In this document: one piece after another, positions 21,779-34,700 of the stretch
How the letters are laid out: each line of letters opens with the position of its first letter
Position numbering within the stretch: position 1 is the stretch's first letter
From: Cladorrhinum sp. PSN259
Taxonomy: Eukaryota; Ascomycota; Sordariomycetes; Sordariales; Podosporaceae
Assembly (NCBI GenBank): GCA_033725935.1
Contig: MU867066.1
Location: 744,001-808,000, forward strand
Length of the DNA stretch: 64,000 nt
Reading direction: 5' to 3'
Notes under the pieces: model-generated
Databases searched by the model: none
Told to the model about the DNA's origin: nothing
Seen by the model: the letters and a program-made list of their open reading frames with translations, nothing else
Translations under genes and position numbers: made by a program

Positions 21779-24700
21779 GGTACTGCAGCAATGTCTGGGA
21801 AGTGTGCAAGGAAGAAAACGGTGCTGTGGCGGGGTTTGTAGCAGGAAAAGTCTTGTTAAAAAGTATGAATGATGCAATACAAAGTTTTTTTTCTTGAGCA
21901 AGTTTTGTGGTTCTGAGTAGTTATTGTTTGTACGATGTAGATGTTGGGTTCGTGCATCGTGCTGTGTTGCTCTGGGCTTACTGAGTAGGTGAACTGTTAG
22001 GAGGATAATTTATTGAAAGAATAGTTCAAGAGATTGTCAGTCATACTATGAGTGAGTCCTAAGAGGAAGGTGGTGATGTTGATGATGCTGCTGAGAGTGT
22101 ATTTATTATACCTATAGTGAAAATGGGTGTCAGTGGTGGTGATGTTTATCGAGTGGATGATCAAATACAAAGTGTTTTGGCAACTTGGGAAGAAGGGAGA
22201 AAGAAAGAAAAAAAGGAGGGGATTTTAAGTGTTTAGTGAGGAGGGGGCAGGTAGGCTGGAGTTCAGAGCAAAAGAGGATATGGAGATGGGACGGGGAAAA
22301 AGTTGGGGAGGATGGATGGAAGGAGTAATTACCAAGTGCAAGAATGAGGAGGTTTGTGAGCGGTTGATGTTTTTGTCTCGGTTTGTTTGATTAAGTATTT
22401 TGCTGCGATGGGAGTATTTGTTGTGTCGTAATGTGCTAGTATCTGGTACATAGTGTATGCGAATTTCTGAGGAAGAACGGATGGGTATGAGGGTGTAGTA
22501 GGTAAAGAGTCTCGAGGAGTTGCTAGGCTTGCTGTGAAGTGCTGTAATGGGATGTGGGCAGTGCTTCCATGGGGGTGTTGCGGGTTTGGTTGGACTGCAG
22601 CGATAGTGTAGATTGTTGGTTAAGGTTTTGCTTTGAGGAAAAGAAACGTGGGTGGTTGTTGGGCCGCCGGTTTCATAGAATTCATTCTGTGGGGATGGCG
22701 ATGGTTAGATCTGGGTTAGTTCAGCGAGATAGACGAATGAGGTTGTTCAGTTGGTTATTGTGAAAGCTCGACGGACTAAGGTTGTCTGTGTTGTTGTTCT
22801 TGGGAAGAGAAAAGACAGAAGGGAAATGTCAGTTGGTCAATTGGAGCGCGTGTTTAAGCATCGCAGCATTATCTCAGTGGAGTTAGTGACTGGGAGCTGT
22901 GTTGAGTTGGCAGGAGAGGGCCACGGAGTTGGTGGGAATTGCAGTCGGTTGATGTCCCAATGGCATCAACCTCGAATTCTTGCATGGTACTAGAGCTTCT
23001 TCTTTACTATAGGGCAGGGAGGCCGTGGTAGGGCGGCGTTTCCTAGGGCGGACCCTGTCTCAGGCAGCTTGCTGTCGCCCACATGCATTCATAAGGAAAT
23101 GTCCCAGAGCTCCTATCACCAAGGCGCCCCAATGGCCACTACAGCCGGGTATGGCCAAGCGGTATTGGGGCGTGGTACGCCAACGCCACCTCCGGGTTCA
23201 ACTCCCGGTCGTGGCACCCCCCCGCGGATCTCTTTCACCCTCGTGTTGGTGTCTGAGCTTCCGGCCTCGGCGAATCCATCTGCATCCTCGTGTGGTGTGG
23301 GTGTCTTCGAAGGGGTCTTCGGACCCCAAGTAAACCCTCCCGTGGGTTTCGTAGCCTGTTGTCTCCTCCCGAGGTGGTAGGTGAGCTTTTTGACTTTTTC
23401 CCCCCCTTTTCACCATCTTCAATTGAGGCAAGTACAAGCAATCATCTTCTGGATTTGAAGATACTGAGTATATCTAATGAAGTGGTTGTTTCAGCAGGGT
23501 GTATTTCAAGAATCATGTAATTGAAAAGACTGGTCTCCAATTTACTTTGGCACATATGGGCTGGTCTATGTCCTGCTATCCAGCGCACTCTCTAATAAAC
23601 TACAACCACCGGAACAGCTTCCAGATTGAACTGTCGCATAGGCAACCCCTTCTCGGCCAACCACACGCTTCGCACGTCGGTTTGACACGGTGGAGAAAGT
23701 CCCGGGAGGGAGATGGAGCAGGAAGAGTAGGAATTTGCGGCGAGACTGCATAAACAAACTGTGAGTAGATAGTACATGGCGATGATATTCCATAAAGTAC
23801 ACTTACTTTTTGTTTGCCAAGTTACTATGATTTGTGTCTTGAAGATCTTCTAATTGGCAGTTCAGCTGTCCGTGATGTGCGAGAGAGCAGAAGGATGCAT
23901 GAAAGAGTTGGTCCGGGGTATCATGCTCCACCATTTATACCCGTAATTTGTTTATGATGCTAAAAGGTCATTTGAAATCTCGGACTACCACAGACCCGTG
24001 TATTCAATGTTATTGAGGGCTTTGGGCTACGACGGGCATCACCGGCCTTGTTTAACTTCATGAGGTGTACGACAGGAGGATCAGATAAGTATTCAGATCG
24101 CCACTGTGTTGCTCTGAAGTGAGCTCCCTTCTCGGCGATCATGGGATGGTCGATGTTGGTATATTGCACTCTTGAGCAAAATCTTGGACGTTACAGACCC
24201 GCAGCTTTGACAAGTTCCAGAGCCCTCAAAGAAGTATGGGATGACCATTTCACCCAAGATTTGAGGATCTTAGAAATCACTCTCATATAACTTGCTCTCA
24301 CTCAGAACGTGCTGAACACTCTTCCAAGACGCTGCTGGCGGATGATGAATCCTGGATCAGGGGGAAGTAAACAAACGGATACACATGACAGGGCAACCGA
24401 CCGAGCAGTCAAGCCAATTGCCGAATTCCGTCTTGGAGAAGCGCTAACCGCCTTGGCATCAATGGTTTTGTTGCGGCAAGGTCACTGAAGGGTGCCGACA
24501 TGTTTCAGCAAAGGATAAAAGTATATTTGCAAGAAAAACGAGATCCATGCTATATTTGGTTCTGTGAAAACCAGAAGTTTTGTCAAGCAATTTGTATCAT
24601 TTGAATGGGATTAGATATTTGCACCACAAGTCAAGACGCAAAAGTACCTCGAAGTCGATTTTAAGATTTGAAGGAGGTTGGAGCACGGTTCATCGATCGA

Positions 24701-25042
24701 CAAATCGGCTTGGCAGGTTCCACAAATACCCACACCTATCAACATGGGTGGATCGACGTCATCCATATCCACTGATCCAGGTCCCACTTGCGGCTTTCGC
24801 GTTCTTGAGGAACCTTGAAAGCTAAATAAGTGTTTTCCCCAACCACCACACCACAGATTATTATTGTGTGACAGCTTCAATTTTTGCCAGTTATTCCCTC
24901 AGGTGTAGGTGCGGCATCCTATCTTTTCTACTCTTTAGACGATTGTAAATTGAGGTATCCTGACTTACACGTTGCTTAGGGCTTTTGGCGCAAGACGAGA
25001 CAGCCCGCGACCAGCCGCTGATCACACAACTGCGCGATCATC
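21779..25042. other. Intergenic, GluRS 3' side to PNS1-like promoter
   Basis: No gene recognised. The first 1.2 kb is G/T-rich on the plus strand and holds the GluRS 3' UTR. A tRNA-like segment lies at about 23130-23213. The last few hundred bases are the promoter of the choline-transporter-like gene. Confidence 0.45.
23130..23213 (+). other. tRNA-like sequence (degenerate tRNA or tRNA-derived element)
   Basis: An A-box-like TGGCCAAGCGG (about 23152) is followed by a perfect B-box arm, CCGGGTTCAACTCCCGG (about 23188-23204). Flanking GCCACTA and TCGTGGC can pair with one mismatch as an acceptor stem. The middle does not fold into a standard 5-bp stem with a 7-nt anticodon loop, so no isotype can be given. 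It may be a tRNA pseudogene or the head of a SINE. Confidence 0.35.
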
Positions 25043-26789
25043 ATGGCGGGATACGGCCAGGGCGAGGCCGCCAACTACTACAACCAAAATCAACAACCAT
25101 CACAACCTCCCAATTCTTACGAAATGCATCAACAACAACAGGGCTACTTTAACAATGCTCCTCCTCCTCCGCCGTCTAACACTTACCACAGTGGCTACAC
25201 TCCCATTCCAGAGAACAATGGCGCATACCCTCCCCCATCTTACCCCCCCCAAGCAGTAGACCCCAAGCTCGGCCCCCCACCCTCGTACGACGAAGTCTTC
25301 AAAGTCCAAAAGCCGAAATGGAACGATCTTTGGGCTGGTATCCTGTTCCTAGCAACTTGCGCCGGATTCGTCGTGGTCTCAGCACTCTCCATCCAAGGAT
25401 TCTCTGCGACCAAAAATGTCAACTCTGGCGGCATCAAAGGCCAGAATAACACCTTCGGCCTGACGACTCACACAATCTGGTTGTTTGCTTGGGTACTCAT
25501 TGCCGCTATCGTGTTGAGTTACAGTTACATGTGGGTAGCCCGCAAGTTTACCAAGCAGTTCATCTGGATCACGGGTATTCTCAACGTCGTTCTGGGATTT
25601 GCGACCGCGATCTACATGCTTGCGAGGAAATACTACTCCGGTGGTATTGTTTTCCTCATCTTTGCCATCTTCCAGGCCATCTGCTTCTGGAGCTGGCGGT
25701 CTAGAATTCCATTCAGTGTCTTGATGTTGCAGACCGCCATTGATGTTGCCAAGAAGCATGGCCACGTTTACCTCGTTAGCGCCATTGGTGGGCTTCTTGG
25801 AACCGCCTTTGCCGCATGGTACTCGGTCACTCTTGTCAGTGTTTACATCAAGTACGAGCCGAGCCCTAACAACCCGGCTTGCCAAAAGGGTGTTGGTGGT
25901 TGCAGTAATGGCAAGGTGATTGGGCTTATTGCGTTTATTACTTTTGCTGCCTACTGGATCTCCGAGTGGCTCAAGAATACCATCCACACCACCATTGCGG
26001 GTGTCTATGGTTCGTGGTACTTTCAGTCGAAGAATTACCCGACCAAGGTTACCCGTGGTGCTTTGAAGCGGTGTCTTACTTATAGTTTTGGAAGCATCAG
26101 TTTGGGCAGTCTTGTTGTGGCTATCATCAACTTTTTGAGACAGTTGTGCTCGGTTGCTCAGTCTCAGGCTGCTGCCGAGGGTGATATTATCAGCACTATC
26201 TTGTTTTGCATTGTTGGCTGTCTTATTGGTATTCTTGATTGGGCGGTTCAGTTCTTGAACAGATATGCGTTTGCTCATATTGCCTTGTATGGAAAGGCGT
26301 ATATCCCTGCCGCTAAGGATACTTGGAAGTGAGGACTATCTTCTTTTTGGCGGTTAGCTGTGTACTAACTTTTCTCTAGGATGATCAAGGACCGCGGTAT
26401 TGATGCTCTCGTCAACGAGTGTCTTATCGGCCCCGTCCTCGGATCCGGCGCCATGTTTGTTGGCTATGCCAGCGCGCTGTTGGCTTACTGCTATATGGTG
26501 TTTACCGATCCGATTTACAACCGGGGAGGTGGTTTTACTCCAGTGGTTGTTGCCTTTGCGTTCTTGATCGGCTTGCAAATTTGCAACATCTTTACGACAC
26601 CACTCTCGTCTGGTATTGACACCATTTTTGTTGCTGCTGCATGGGATCCTGAGGTCATGGTATGTATTTTCTCTCCAAGTTTGTAGTGGGAGGAAAGTGC
26701 TAACTGTAAGATAGATGCGTGATCATCCTGATCTCTACCACCGTATGGTGGCTGTTTATCCTGAGGTACAGCAGGCTATTCATGCTTAA
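25043..26789 (+). CDS. PNS1: Choline-transporter-like (CTL/SLC44) membrane protein, PNS1 type
   Basis: Exons 25043-26328, 26380-26659 and 26715-26789 give 546 aa. Introns start GTGAGG and GTATGT; the first has a CTAAC branch site. The first 90 residues are a cytosolic Gln/Asn/Pro-rich tail with PPPSY motifs, possible WW-domain or Rsp5-type ligand sites. About ten hydrophobic segments follow, with the conserved CTL loop before GPVLGSGAMFVGYASALL. The C-terminus (DHPDLYHRMVAVYPE) is typical of fungal PNS1. The family belongs to the SLC44 superfamily at the plasma membrane. Yeast PNS1 does not clearly transport choline, so the substrate is uncertain. Convergent with the NmrA-like gene. Confidence 0.92.
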
Positions 26790-27113
26790 ACGCGGAGAAA
26801 TAATGCTTTGTGTGGTTAATGAGAATGTTGATCATACTTTGAGTGATAAGGGTTGCATGGTGTTATGAGTTTGTTGTTTTGTATTCTTCTTCGAGAAAAA
26901 AATAAATTTGTGGTTTTTATGATATCCAGAGAACTTTGTAAGAGGCGGAAAGGGAGTAATGGAAGAGCCTAAGGGGGTTCAAGGGTAAAGAAAAGATGTA
27001 TATTTTGTTTTTCTCTCGGTTTTAGTTCAAGTAACTGAGTGAGTGAATGCAAGTGTATCACCTCGACGTGATTGATCTTTAAGCTTGTCTGATGCCAGAT
27101 CTGCTTCTCCTAC
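26790..27113. other. Convergent 3' regions
   Basis: 324 bp between the stop codons of the PNS1-like gene (plus) and the NmrA-like gene (minus). T-rich, presumably both 3' UTRs; nothing else seen. Confidence 0.5.
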
Positions 27114-28411
27114 CTACTTTAAGTACTTTTCAAGAAACTCCTCAACGCCCGTAAACTTGAACTGCTCTCCGCTTTTTTGCTGCTGCTGCTGCTCATCAAT
27201 AATCTGATTCCATTCATCCGACACGTCCCAGCAGCCATCTTCAACGGCACCGAGCAAGATACCAGTCATTACCTGATTTAGTATCTGCTGCATTTGTACT
27301 TGTTGATCATTATTACTTTGATCAACAAGTTGCGAAGCGCTCGGGTGAGAGGCTTCGATCCCGAAGGAGGCGGTAGCGTTCCATTTGCCGGACTTTAGGT
27401 CTTGTAAGTTGACTGTGTCGATTTGGAATTTGTCGCCTTGATTATGTTTTTCATTAGATCAGCAAAAACATGTATAAAATAAATAAATAAAAAAATTGAG
27501 TTTGTGATGTGAGAGTCAACATACCCGTTACTTTCTCAGCTATTCCAACGAGCTCCGACAATCGCACCCTCTGTCCCCTTATACCACCCACTTTCGGCCA
27601 CGTCCCAGAAAATTCGACGGCGAAACGGACGACGCGAGCCAGGTCCTGGACGGTGGTGAATGTTACGAAGGGGTCGTGGGGGTGTTCAATCATGATGGCG
27701 CGGCGGGACGGGATGTTGACGAAGGGAGTCTGGAGGGGGGTTACATGCGGCGAAGTGCGGTGCGGGTAAGCCAGGTAGTTTGTCAAGAGGGATGGGTGGA
27801 AGAGCGTGTATTCTAGTGGCGCTCTTGGTTGAGTGCCAGTATTTGAGGTGGCGAGGTTGGCGAGGTACCCTGCGATGTCATGTTTCTGTTTCCACCCCGG
27901 GAGGAGGGAGGAAGAGGATGTGACGCTATAGATGGATGGTTAATTATACAACCACGTATTGGGAAGATGCATACATAAAAAAAAAAGGGCGAGATTTATT
28001 CAAGGGAGAGAAACGTACCCGCCGTACTCGCTCGGGGCAAACCGAGATACCCCTGCTTGAACACAAGCATCGATAAGGTTCCTCTGAGAGGTGTTATCTG
28101 TATCATGAAGAAGCTGAATGAAAGAGAGGACGGTGTGGATTTTGTTGTCGGCAAGGATGCGAGTCAAGGATGAGAGATCAGAGTAGTTGACATTCTCGAA
28201 GGGGAGGTTGTGAGGGTTGGTTTTCACGGTCGGAGGAGAGCGGCTGAGGATGAGGATGAAGTGTTTTGTTGTAGAAGCTACAAGCGCATCGATTACTTCG
28301 CGTGCGAGTTCTAAAGGAGGGGATGTTACAATAAGTATGTTGCGGAAAACGGTAAGGGAGGAGGGGAGAGACTTTACCGCCTGTGCCGCCCGCTATTGCG
28401 ATGTTGACCAT
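27114..28411 (-). CDS. NmrA-like / isoflavone-reductase-like NAD(P)-binding protein
   Basis: Four exons, 28411-28378, 28310-28019, 27925-27525 and 27436-27114, give 349 aa. Donors are GTAAAG, GTACGT and GTATGT, and every junction keeps frame. The protein opens with MVNIAIAGGTGELA, whose GGTGxxA (residues 8-14) is the dinucleotide-binding turn of atypical short-chain dehydrogenases. APSEYGG (about residue 103) is typical of the NmrA/PCBER group. Members are either redox-sensing regulators that bind NAD(P) or reductases of aromatic or secondary metabolites; the sequence does not separate these. A CAG/CAA run (QQQQQ) near the C-terminus is an expansion. The tiny 34-bp first exon encodes only the Rossmann start. 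Confidence 0.85.
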
Positions 28412-28941
28412 GGTGAAGATGATGAGCGTGATGATCTTGAAGGTAATTGATCTGGTGCCGCTTTGTGGTGGCTGGTTTAGTAATTGATGAGGGGAAAGGG
28501 AGGGAGGTTTCTTGGCCAAGCACTGGGATATTTATGCACGCAGAATGCTTATACTAGGATGCCAATCCTTTGGACTTGGAGTCATCTCAAGCTCATGCAA
28601 TGTTCCTGAACCGTCAATAGCAGGCATGTATATAAATGTATTTGGGAAACAGCCAACTCTATCTCAAATATTCTCTCGCTTTGAGTGTTTCTCTATCTTG
28701 CCCCTTTTCTGGTTTCCAGATCTTTGCCCAATCTCGAGTCCTTGTATCTCATCAGATAGTCATGATCACATCGTCGCGTGTAAAATTACACATTCTTTCA
28801 ATTCCCTTGATGATCTTCCCTATTCTCTAATGTTATAGTCTGCCGAACTGGCAGCTCCAACTGTGTCCTGTTTGCACTTTGTGACAAGGCATCTCTGGCC
28901 AGGTCGAACATCCGTTCGACTAGGTAGGTGATAATAACATG
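28412..28941. other. Intergenic, upstream of NmrA-like gene
   Basis: 530 bp between two tandem minus-strand genes. It should contain the 3' UTR of the STAND-N-type gene and the NmrA-like promoter. No other feature seen. Confidence 0.45.
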
Positions 28942-31312
28942 TTAGCAAATAAACATTCTCTCATGAACCCGGCAGCTCAACTCACAATGACCAGTCTCGA
29001 ATCTCAGAAATCTGAATCCATTTGGATGGTGATATATCCTTCGTTGGCCATCATCTTCAACTTGGATAAGCCAAGTTGAAGAGGCAAAGCTCGGTGTGGT
29101 ATTAGCCACAAAAAAGTCCTCATTCACTTCAAGAATAAGGTCAAATCAGCGCTCGTGCTATAAACCAGGATCTTGGATGTTTGAGACTAACGTTCTTGAA
29201 CCAAAACAGTGCATCTGTTCCAACTAGAGATGATGAGGCGGGATTTGCCGCTTTGGTTGCATGTAACCACCAGTTCTGCTTCTCGAATCATGACCACCTC
29301 GCAGTGAACCTTGGTAGCATGTCTAGGATATGCATGTGTCAGTGGATTGAGTCTTCCTGAAACAATCAGAGACACGAATAGGCGAGCTTACAAGCCTGGC
29401 AAGACAACTATCTCGTCTGGTCTGGGATATTCCAATGCTGTGATGAAAAGTTCTTGCTTCATTTCTTCAACTTTCCGGTGAAATTCTGCCGCGGCTATTG
29501 AGAGTCAGTTACTGCGTGGGCTCGGTTCTTATTAGTAGTAACACAAGTTGGACTATTTGGACTTACCTTCCAGTGATGCCATCTGAAATGTTACATCTGC
29601 TTCCTTCAAATGTATGGTCTGGTTACTGGGAACAAACCCAATGCATTCCACCCCAGAAATAGCAACACTGGCATCACGCTGAATTACATCTACCCTCGTG
29701 TGGTGGAGTACTGTGTGAATGGTATCAGTCAGCCTTCGTATTGTTCATGATTCGAAAGTTTCTGACCACATACTGTGTAGTACGGTTTTAGTAACATCCT
29801 CCTTGCATAGGAAAGGATCTTTTTGCGTGTAGTAAATCACTAGTTCTGCAAACTCTAGTCCTGGACTGCCGTGGTCAACTCGTTCCTGATGAATTTCTTG
29901 AAACCGTAGCAGACTAATTCTAGCAATGTTGTCTTTGGTTAAGACAGTGTCTCCCACACGAAAGCAGACACTTTGGGTGAGATTGTATAGTTTCTTCAGG
30001 TCACTGTGCAGCATATCAGCAAGATGTTGTTTCTGGGGGCTTCATTTGAGGTTTGGAACCTGCCTCTGAAGACAAAGCGATCTGATACCCCTAGAGTCGG
30101 GTGTTAAATGAGCCAAGTTGTTGGTAATTCCCTGTTGCAACATAGCCTTGACTGTGGTTGCTGACAGCGGTTTTATGAAACAATATTCGAAGTCGAGGAT
30201 TTCTGGCAATGGTTAGGTCCAGGCCCATTGACCCTTTGAGGTAGAGTAGCTTGGCGGCTGCAGGGAAATGGACTTACCGGTAAACTCGTTGATCTTGATA
30301 CTGAGAGTTACGAGCCTATTGGCGGGCCGATCCAAGACCTTATAGAGTGTCCAGGAATCAAAAATGCCGGCCTGACGGAAAGGAAAGCTGATCGAGGACA
30401 CTGGATGAGGGGCGATGTCAATACTTGCATCTCTAGAGCTACCAAGTACAAATCTCGACACAACATACGTGAGATACGAGTTAATTGGGTGTGAGAGACT
30501 TTAAGGCCACAGTTATAGACGAAAAGTGGACTGGATGAACCGTCCAGGGCCCAATCATCATTGAGGGACGCCTTGGGGCATAACAGTCTAGTGTCATTCC
30601 CGGCGAGTATATGAACAGCAAGGGTTGTCCTGGGAGTTTCAGAGTGACTCGATGGTTCTGGAGTATCCTGACGTATCGAAGAAGGGACATCTCGCAAGTT
30701 CTCAGCCCACCAATTGTGGATGTCGGTGAGCCTCTGAAGATTTGTTTCCAGCGCGTCCTCCATTCGGGAAGTACGTGAACTGGAGGGCACAATGATGTTA
30801 GACCAACGTGCCTTGAGAATATAATAGCAGAGAAAAGGGCGGACTTGCTTGATGATAATGCCCACCACCAAGTCAAGACTGTTGGTATGCGCCATCAGCT
30901 GACCTCGCAAGGTTGCAAGATCCCCCGCCTTGGTGGTCCATGCAACCTTCCTGTAGTTCTTTTTGAAGCCGGTACCCCAGCGCTTTAGTAGGGACTGTGC
31001 AGGGTCATTGACGGCGACTATATCTCCATACTTGTCGACAGTCTCTTGCAAGCGGGTGAGCGTGTCTTTGCAGTTGTCCAATATCCTTTTAATAATGCTG
31101 GCTCCTTCTCGTGCGTCAACCGCTGCAAAATCGGAATCTCTAGTGAAGGCTTTGCTAAAAGCATCGAGGACCCTACTGAGTGAGTAAAGCTGGTTTTCTA
31201 CTTCTCGGAACCCTGCGGGAGCCGAGTTTCTCCCTTTGGAAAATGCTTGGGCAATTTTCCATGCAATTTTGGACATGGCAATCACGTCGCCAAGTGATAC
31301 GGGGGATGCCAT
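28942..31312 (-). CDS. Fungal STAND-type N-terminal domain protein, multi-exon
   Basis: Proposed exons: 31312-30469, 30400-30278, 30202-30060, 29993-29774, 29710-29567, 29494-29392, 29322-29192 and 29126-28942. Junctions are in frame, mostly with good donors (GTATGT, GTAAGT, GTTAGT). The weak point is 30059-29994: reading straight through meets TGA at 30042-30044, while a 66-bp intron (poor donor GTTCCA, acceptor AAG) removes it in frame. If that intron is not used, the gene is broken. Residues 1-150 (MASPVSLGDVIAMSKIAWK; GFREVENQLYSLSRVLDAF) resemble the fungal N-terminal helical domain often found on NACHT or ankyrin STAND proteins and HET-related receptors. No NTPase domain follows. The remaining 450 or so residues have no family I recognise. 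An ATG at 31474 is in frame and would add a poly-Thr tract. Confidence 0.65.
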
Positions 31313-31323
31313 TTTTCTTCTTC

Positions 31324-31418
<95 letters not shown>

Positions 31419-31748
31419 GCGATGCTCAATAACGTGTTGATGGATTGAATGCTGCAGACAGGTTGAAGAGCCACGGTGACGGGAGCTGCTTGGATATGGA
31501 TTGCAGATGACAGTGGAGGGCATAGCCTTCACGGGCGACGTAACGTGGGTTGCAGTGAGCGTTTGAGTAAAGTGGGAGGAAGGCACGACCGATCACGAAA
31601 CTTGCCGAGCAGATAATCAGCCTGAGGTGATCAAAGGGGCCGCGAACCACGCCGACCAGCCTCACAAGGCTCCGAGACGTTCAGTTCCATCAAATATTTA
31701 TTAACCTGGAATCACCCGGGCCTTGGATCAACCGACAGAACTCTTCCA
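31313..31748. promoter_or_regulatory. Divergent promoter of STAND-N and VIT/vWA genes
   Basis: 436 bp between outward-facing starts. More than a fifth of it is a (TTG)n tract adjoining the minus-strand ATG. No TATA box or factor site assigned. Confidence 0.5.
31323..31419 (+). repeat. (TTG)32 trinucleotide microsatellite
   Basis: About 97 bp of perfect TTG repeat, (CAA/AAC/ACA)n on the minus strand. It begins about 11 bp upstream of the ATG at 31312. In the frame of the upstream ATG at 31474 it would encode about 31 Thr. Confidence 0.95.
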
Positions 31749-34700
31749 TTGAACCAGCAAAGCGCCAAAGAAAGTAATCAACATCCGATGGATTTCTACT
31801 CTGAGCACTACCGACAACGTCCTCAATTCACAACCGGAATCTTCTGGGACCATCGAGAGCCTCCACCGTCCTGGTTGAATGCACAAGCAACCCATCCCAG
31901 GGCAATTTATCCCGAATATGGCTTGGTGCCAAACCCTCTGTTGCTGCCGAGGCTGGCATGGCATGAGCCAGAGAAGAAGCGAATCGTTCTTCCTCCTTTC
32001 TCAATACACATCGAATCTTCCATCATCAGGGAGACGGCCAGCATCGTTGTTACCCAGCGTTTCTGCAACGATTCCGGCACAGACATCAAGGAAGCTGGAT
32101 ACACATTTCCGCTCCCTGCAGGATGCACCGTCACCGACTTCCACTGTCGCATCGGCAACAAGCACATCAAAAGAACCGTGAAGCCCAAAGATGAAGCCCG
32201 TGATCAATTTCGCCACCATGTTCAACAGCATGACACCAGCGCTGCATTGCTGGAGCAGGACACCCCCGAGATCTTCACAAGCACCTTGGGAAATCTGAAC
32301 TCAAAGGCCGAGGTTACTGTCACCTTGACCTACATCACTCTGCTGAAGCACCGTTTTGCAGACAGCAAAGGCACCTCAACTTTGACAATCCCCACTTATA
32401 TCGCCAGCCGTTACGGACGAAAGCCTGAGGGCTACAACGATGCTGCAACATCAGATGTCAGCGAGGGTCTTACCATCCGAGCTGTGGTCAATAGCATTCA
32501 ACAAGACACGGCTATCTCAAGTCCGACTCACAAGGTTACGGTCGAGAAACGCCAACGGACTCGCGACGCAGCCTCATTTTCTCTTCTTGCCAGTGCCAGC
32601 AGTGACCCGAAAAGCCATACCGAGGTAGCCGTTATAGAGTTCACCTCAGGTCCTGCTGTTTTGGACAGAGACTTCGTGCTGGACATCTCAACAAAGCACA
32701 ACGGCGAAGACGAGCCCGCCCAAGCATTGTTGGAAACCCACCCAGCACTGCCAGGGCACAAAGCTCTTATGGTGACAATCCCCTCTACTTTTATGAGCAA
32801 GCCTTCAAAGCCCCAGAATAGAGGGGAAATCCTCTTTTTGGCTGATCTGTCTGGTTCGATGAGTGACAAGATAGCATCACTCAAGTCAGCCATGCAATTC
32901 TTTCTCAAGGGCATTCCTGAAGGGCGCATCTTCAATATCTGGTGTTTCGGCAGCTCGTACATGTCGTGGCAGCCACGTTCAGTCGAATACAGCCAAGAAA
33001 CTCTTGATTCGGCCCAGGACTGGGTGACAGCAAACTTCGGCAACAATATGGGGGGTACCGAGCTTCTCCCTGCTCTTAAAGCCATGATCGATGCACGCAA
33101 CAAGACATTGCTTACCGATATTATTGTTCTCACTGACGGAGAAGTCTGGCAGTTGGATCAAACCCTCGATCACATTCAACAAACTCGAACCAAGTCGGAG
33201 GGCAGGGTGCGATTCTTCGCGTTGGGGATTGGCAGAAGCGTTTCACATGCTCTTGTCAACGGCATCGCCAAGGCTGGTGGCGGATATGCTGATGTTGTGC
33301 GAGAAGCCAGTGAAGGGGGCTGGGAGGATATCGTGGTTAGCATGACCAAGGCAGCCCTGATGACTGACCATCTTGGCCCATTGCGCTTCAAGTTCAACGT
33401 AAGAGGCGCAGACGGCCAAGTGTATGGTAAGTGGACGAAGCAGTCTGCAGGAAAATGAGTTGAGCCATCCATCTAACACAAGTAATCTAGAAACAAGCTT
33501 GGCAGAAGCGCAGCGTTCGCCTGCTGATATCTCGGCACTCAGCCCGAGCCCATACGACCGAAACCGCGTATATCTCCTGTGGGACGCTGCAACTTCCGAT
33601 ACAGCCCTTGAGAGTGTGACAATCAAGACTTCAGTGGGTGAGGAGACCAAGTCATTCTCGATCCCAGTCACGCTGCTCCGGGAACCAAACTCTACAGTCC
33701 ACAAACTGGCGGCACGGTCTCTGCTACATGATCTCGAACGTGGGCAAAGCCACATACATCTGGGGCCCACCCGGCCTTACCCTGGTTCCTGGGAGGAAAT
33801 AAACGCCGTCACCAAGGAAGCAGAGAAGATCGCGTGCAAGTGGTCTCTGGTCTCCAAGTGGACAAGCTTCCTGCTTGTACAAGAAGATGATCCTCTCCCG
33901 TCAAAGACAAATATCACCGAAACGAGTCAACCCAATGATCCTCTTGATGATGAACTCCTACAGCCGGTCGGCAATGTGCCTGAGGTTTTGGTGGCTAATT
34001 TGGTCAACCTGGTTGATATTGAATCCAGGCGACCCGGAGATTATGGTTCAAGTAGGGCGATATCGCATGAATCGTCCCACGGGGTGACGGATCCTCTCAT
34101 GAAGCGGCACGTCGCCGCCTTCCTCATATCAAACCGGACTAGCGACTACGCTATCCCAGGGCTCAGTCCCATTTATAAGAGTGTTAGTCATTTCCAAGGT
34201 ATTCAAAATCCGGTGCAGCAGATGAAGCAGCGTCAACAGCAGGTCGCGCAGACCATTAGAGTCCAGCAGCAACAGACACAACAACGACCACCACAACTAC
34301 CACCACTCACACAACTACCACAACAACAACTACTACCACAACAACAACTACTACCACAACAACAACTACTACCACAACAACAACTACTACCACAACAACA
34401 ACTACTACCACAACAACAACTACCAGTACAACATCAACAACACCACTCTTCTTTACGTATTACTGGTAGCTGGGGCGTTTCTAGCAGTTATATGCTGTCG
34501 AAGTCCAAGCCGAGACACATATCCAGCCGAGTCAAAAAGTCTATAAGCCAAACAACCACGAAGGCCGGCGAGGAAAAAGATTTTGTTCGCGAAGCCCTGG
34601 GATTCCAGACGGCTGACGGTTCCTTCAAGTTTGCGGACGGCTTTGTGGGTGCAGAGAAGCTTCTCGGCAGGGAGATAATCACAAAGCTCATCGAGATTAC

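Noticed and set aside
20885..21901. 338-aa minus-strand frame over the GluRS gene
   Set aside because: Shadow of a well-conserved plus-strand synthetase; strong third-base bias explains the open frame.
25379..26278. 299-aa minus-strand frame over the PNS1-like gene
   Set aside because: Shadow frame; the plus strand encodes a clear membrane protein.
30033..30059. 27-bp micro-intron skipping the TGA in the STAND-N-type gene
   Set aside because: Far below known fungal intron length; a 66-bp intron or a real stop is more plausible.
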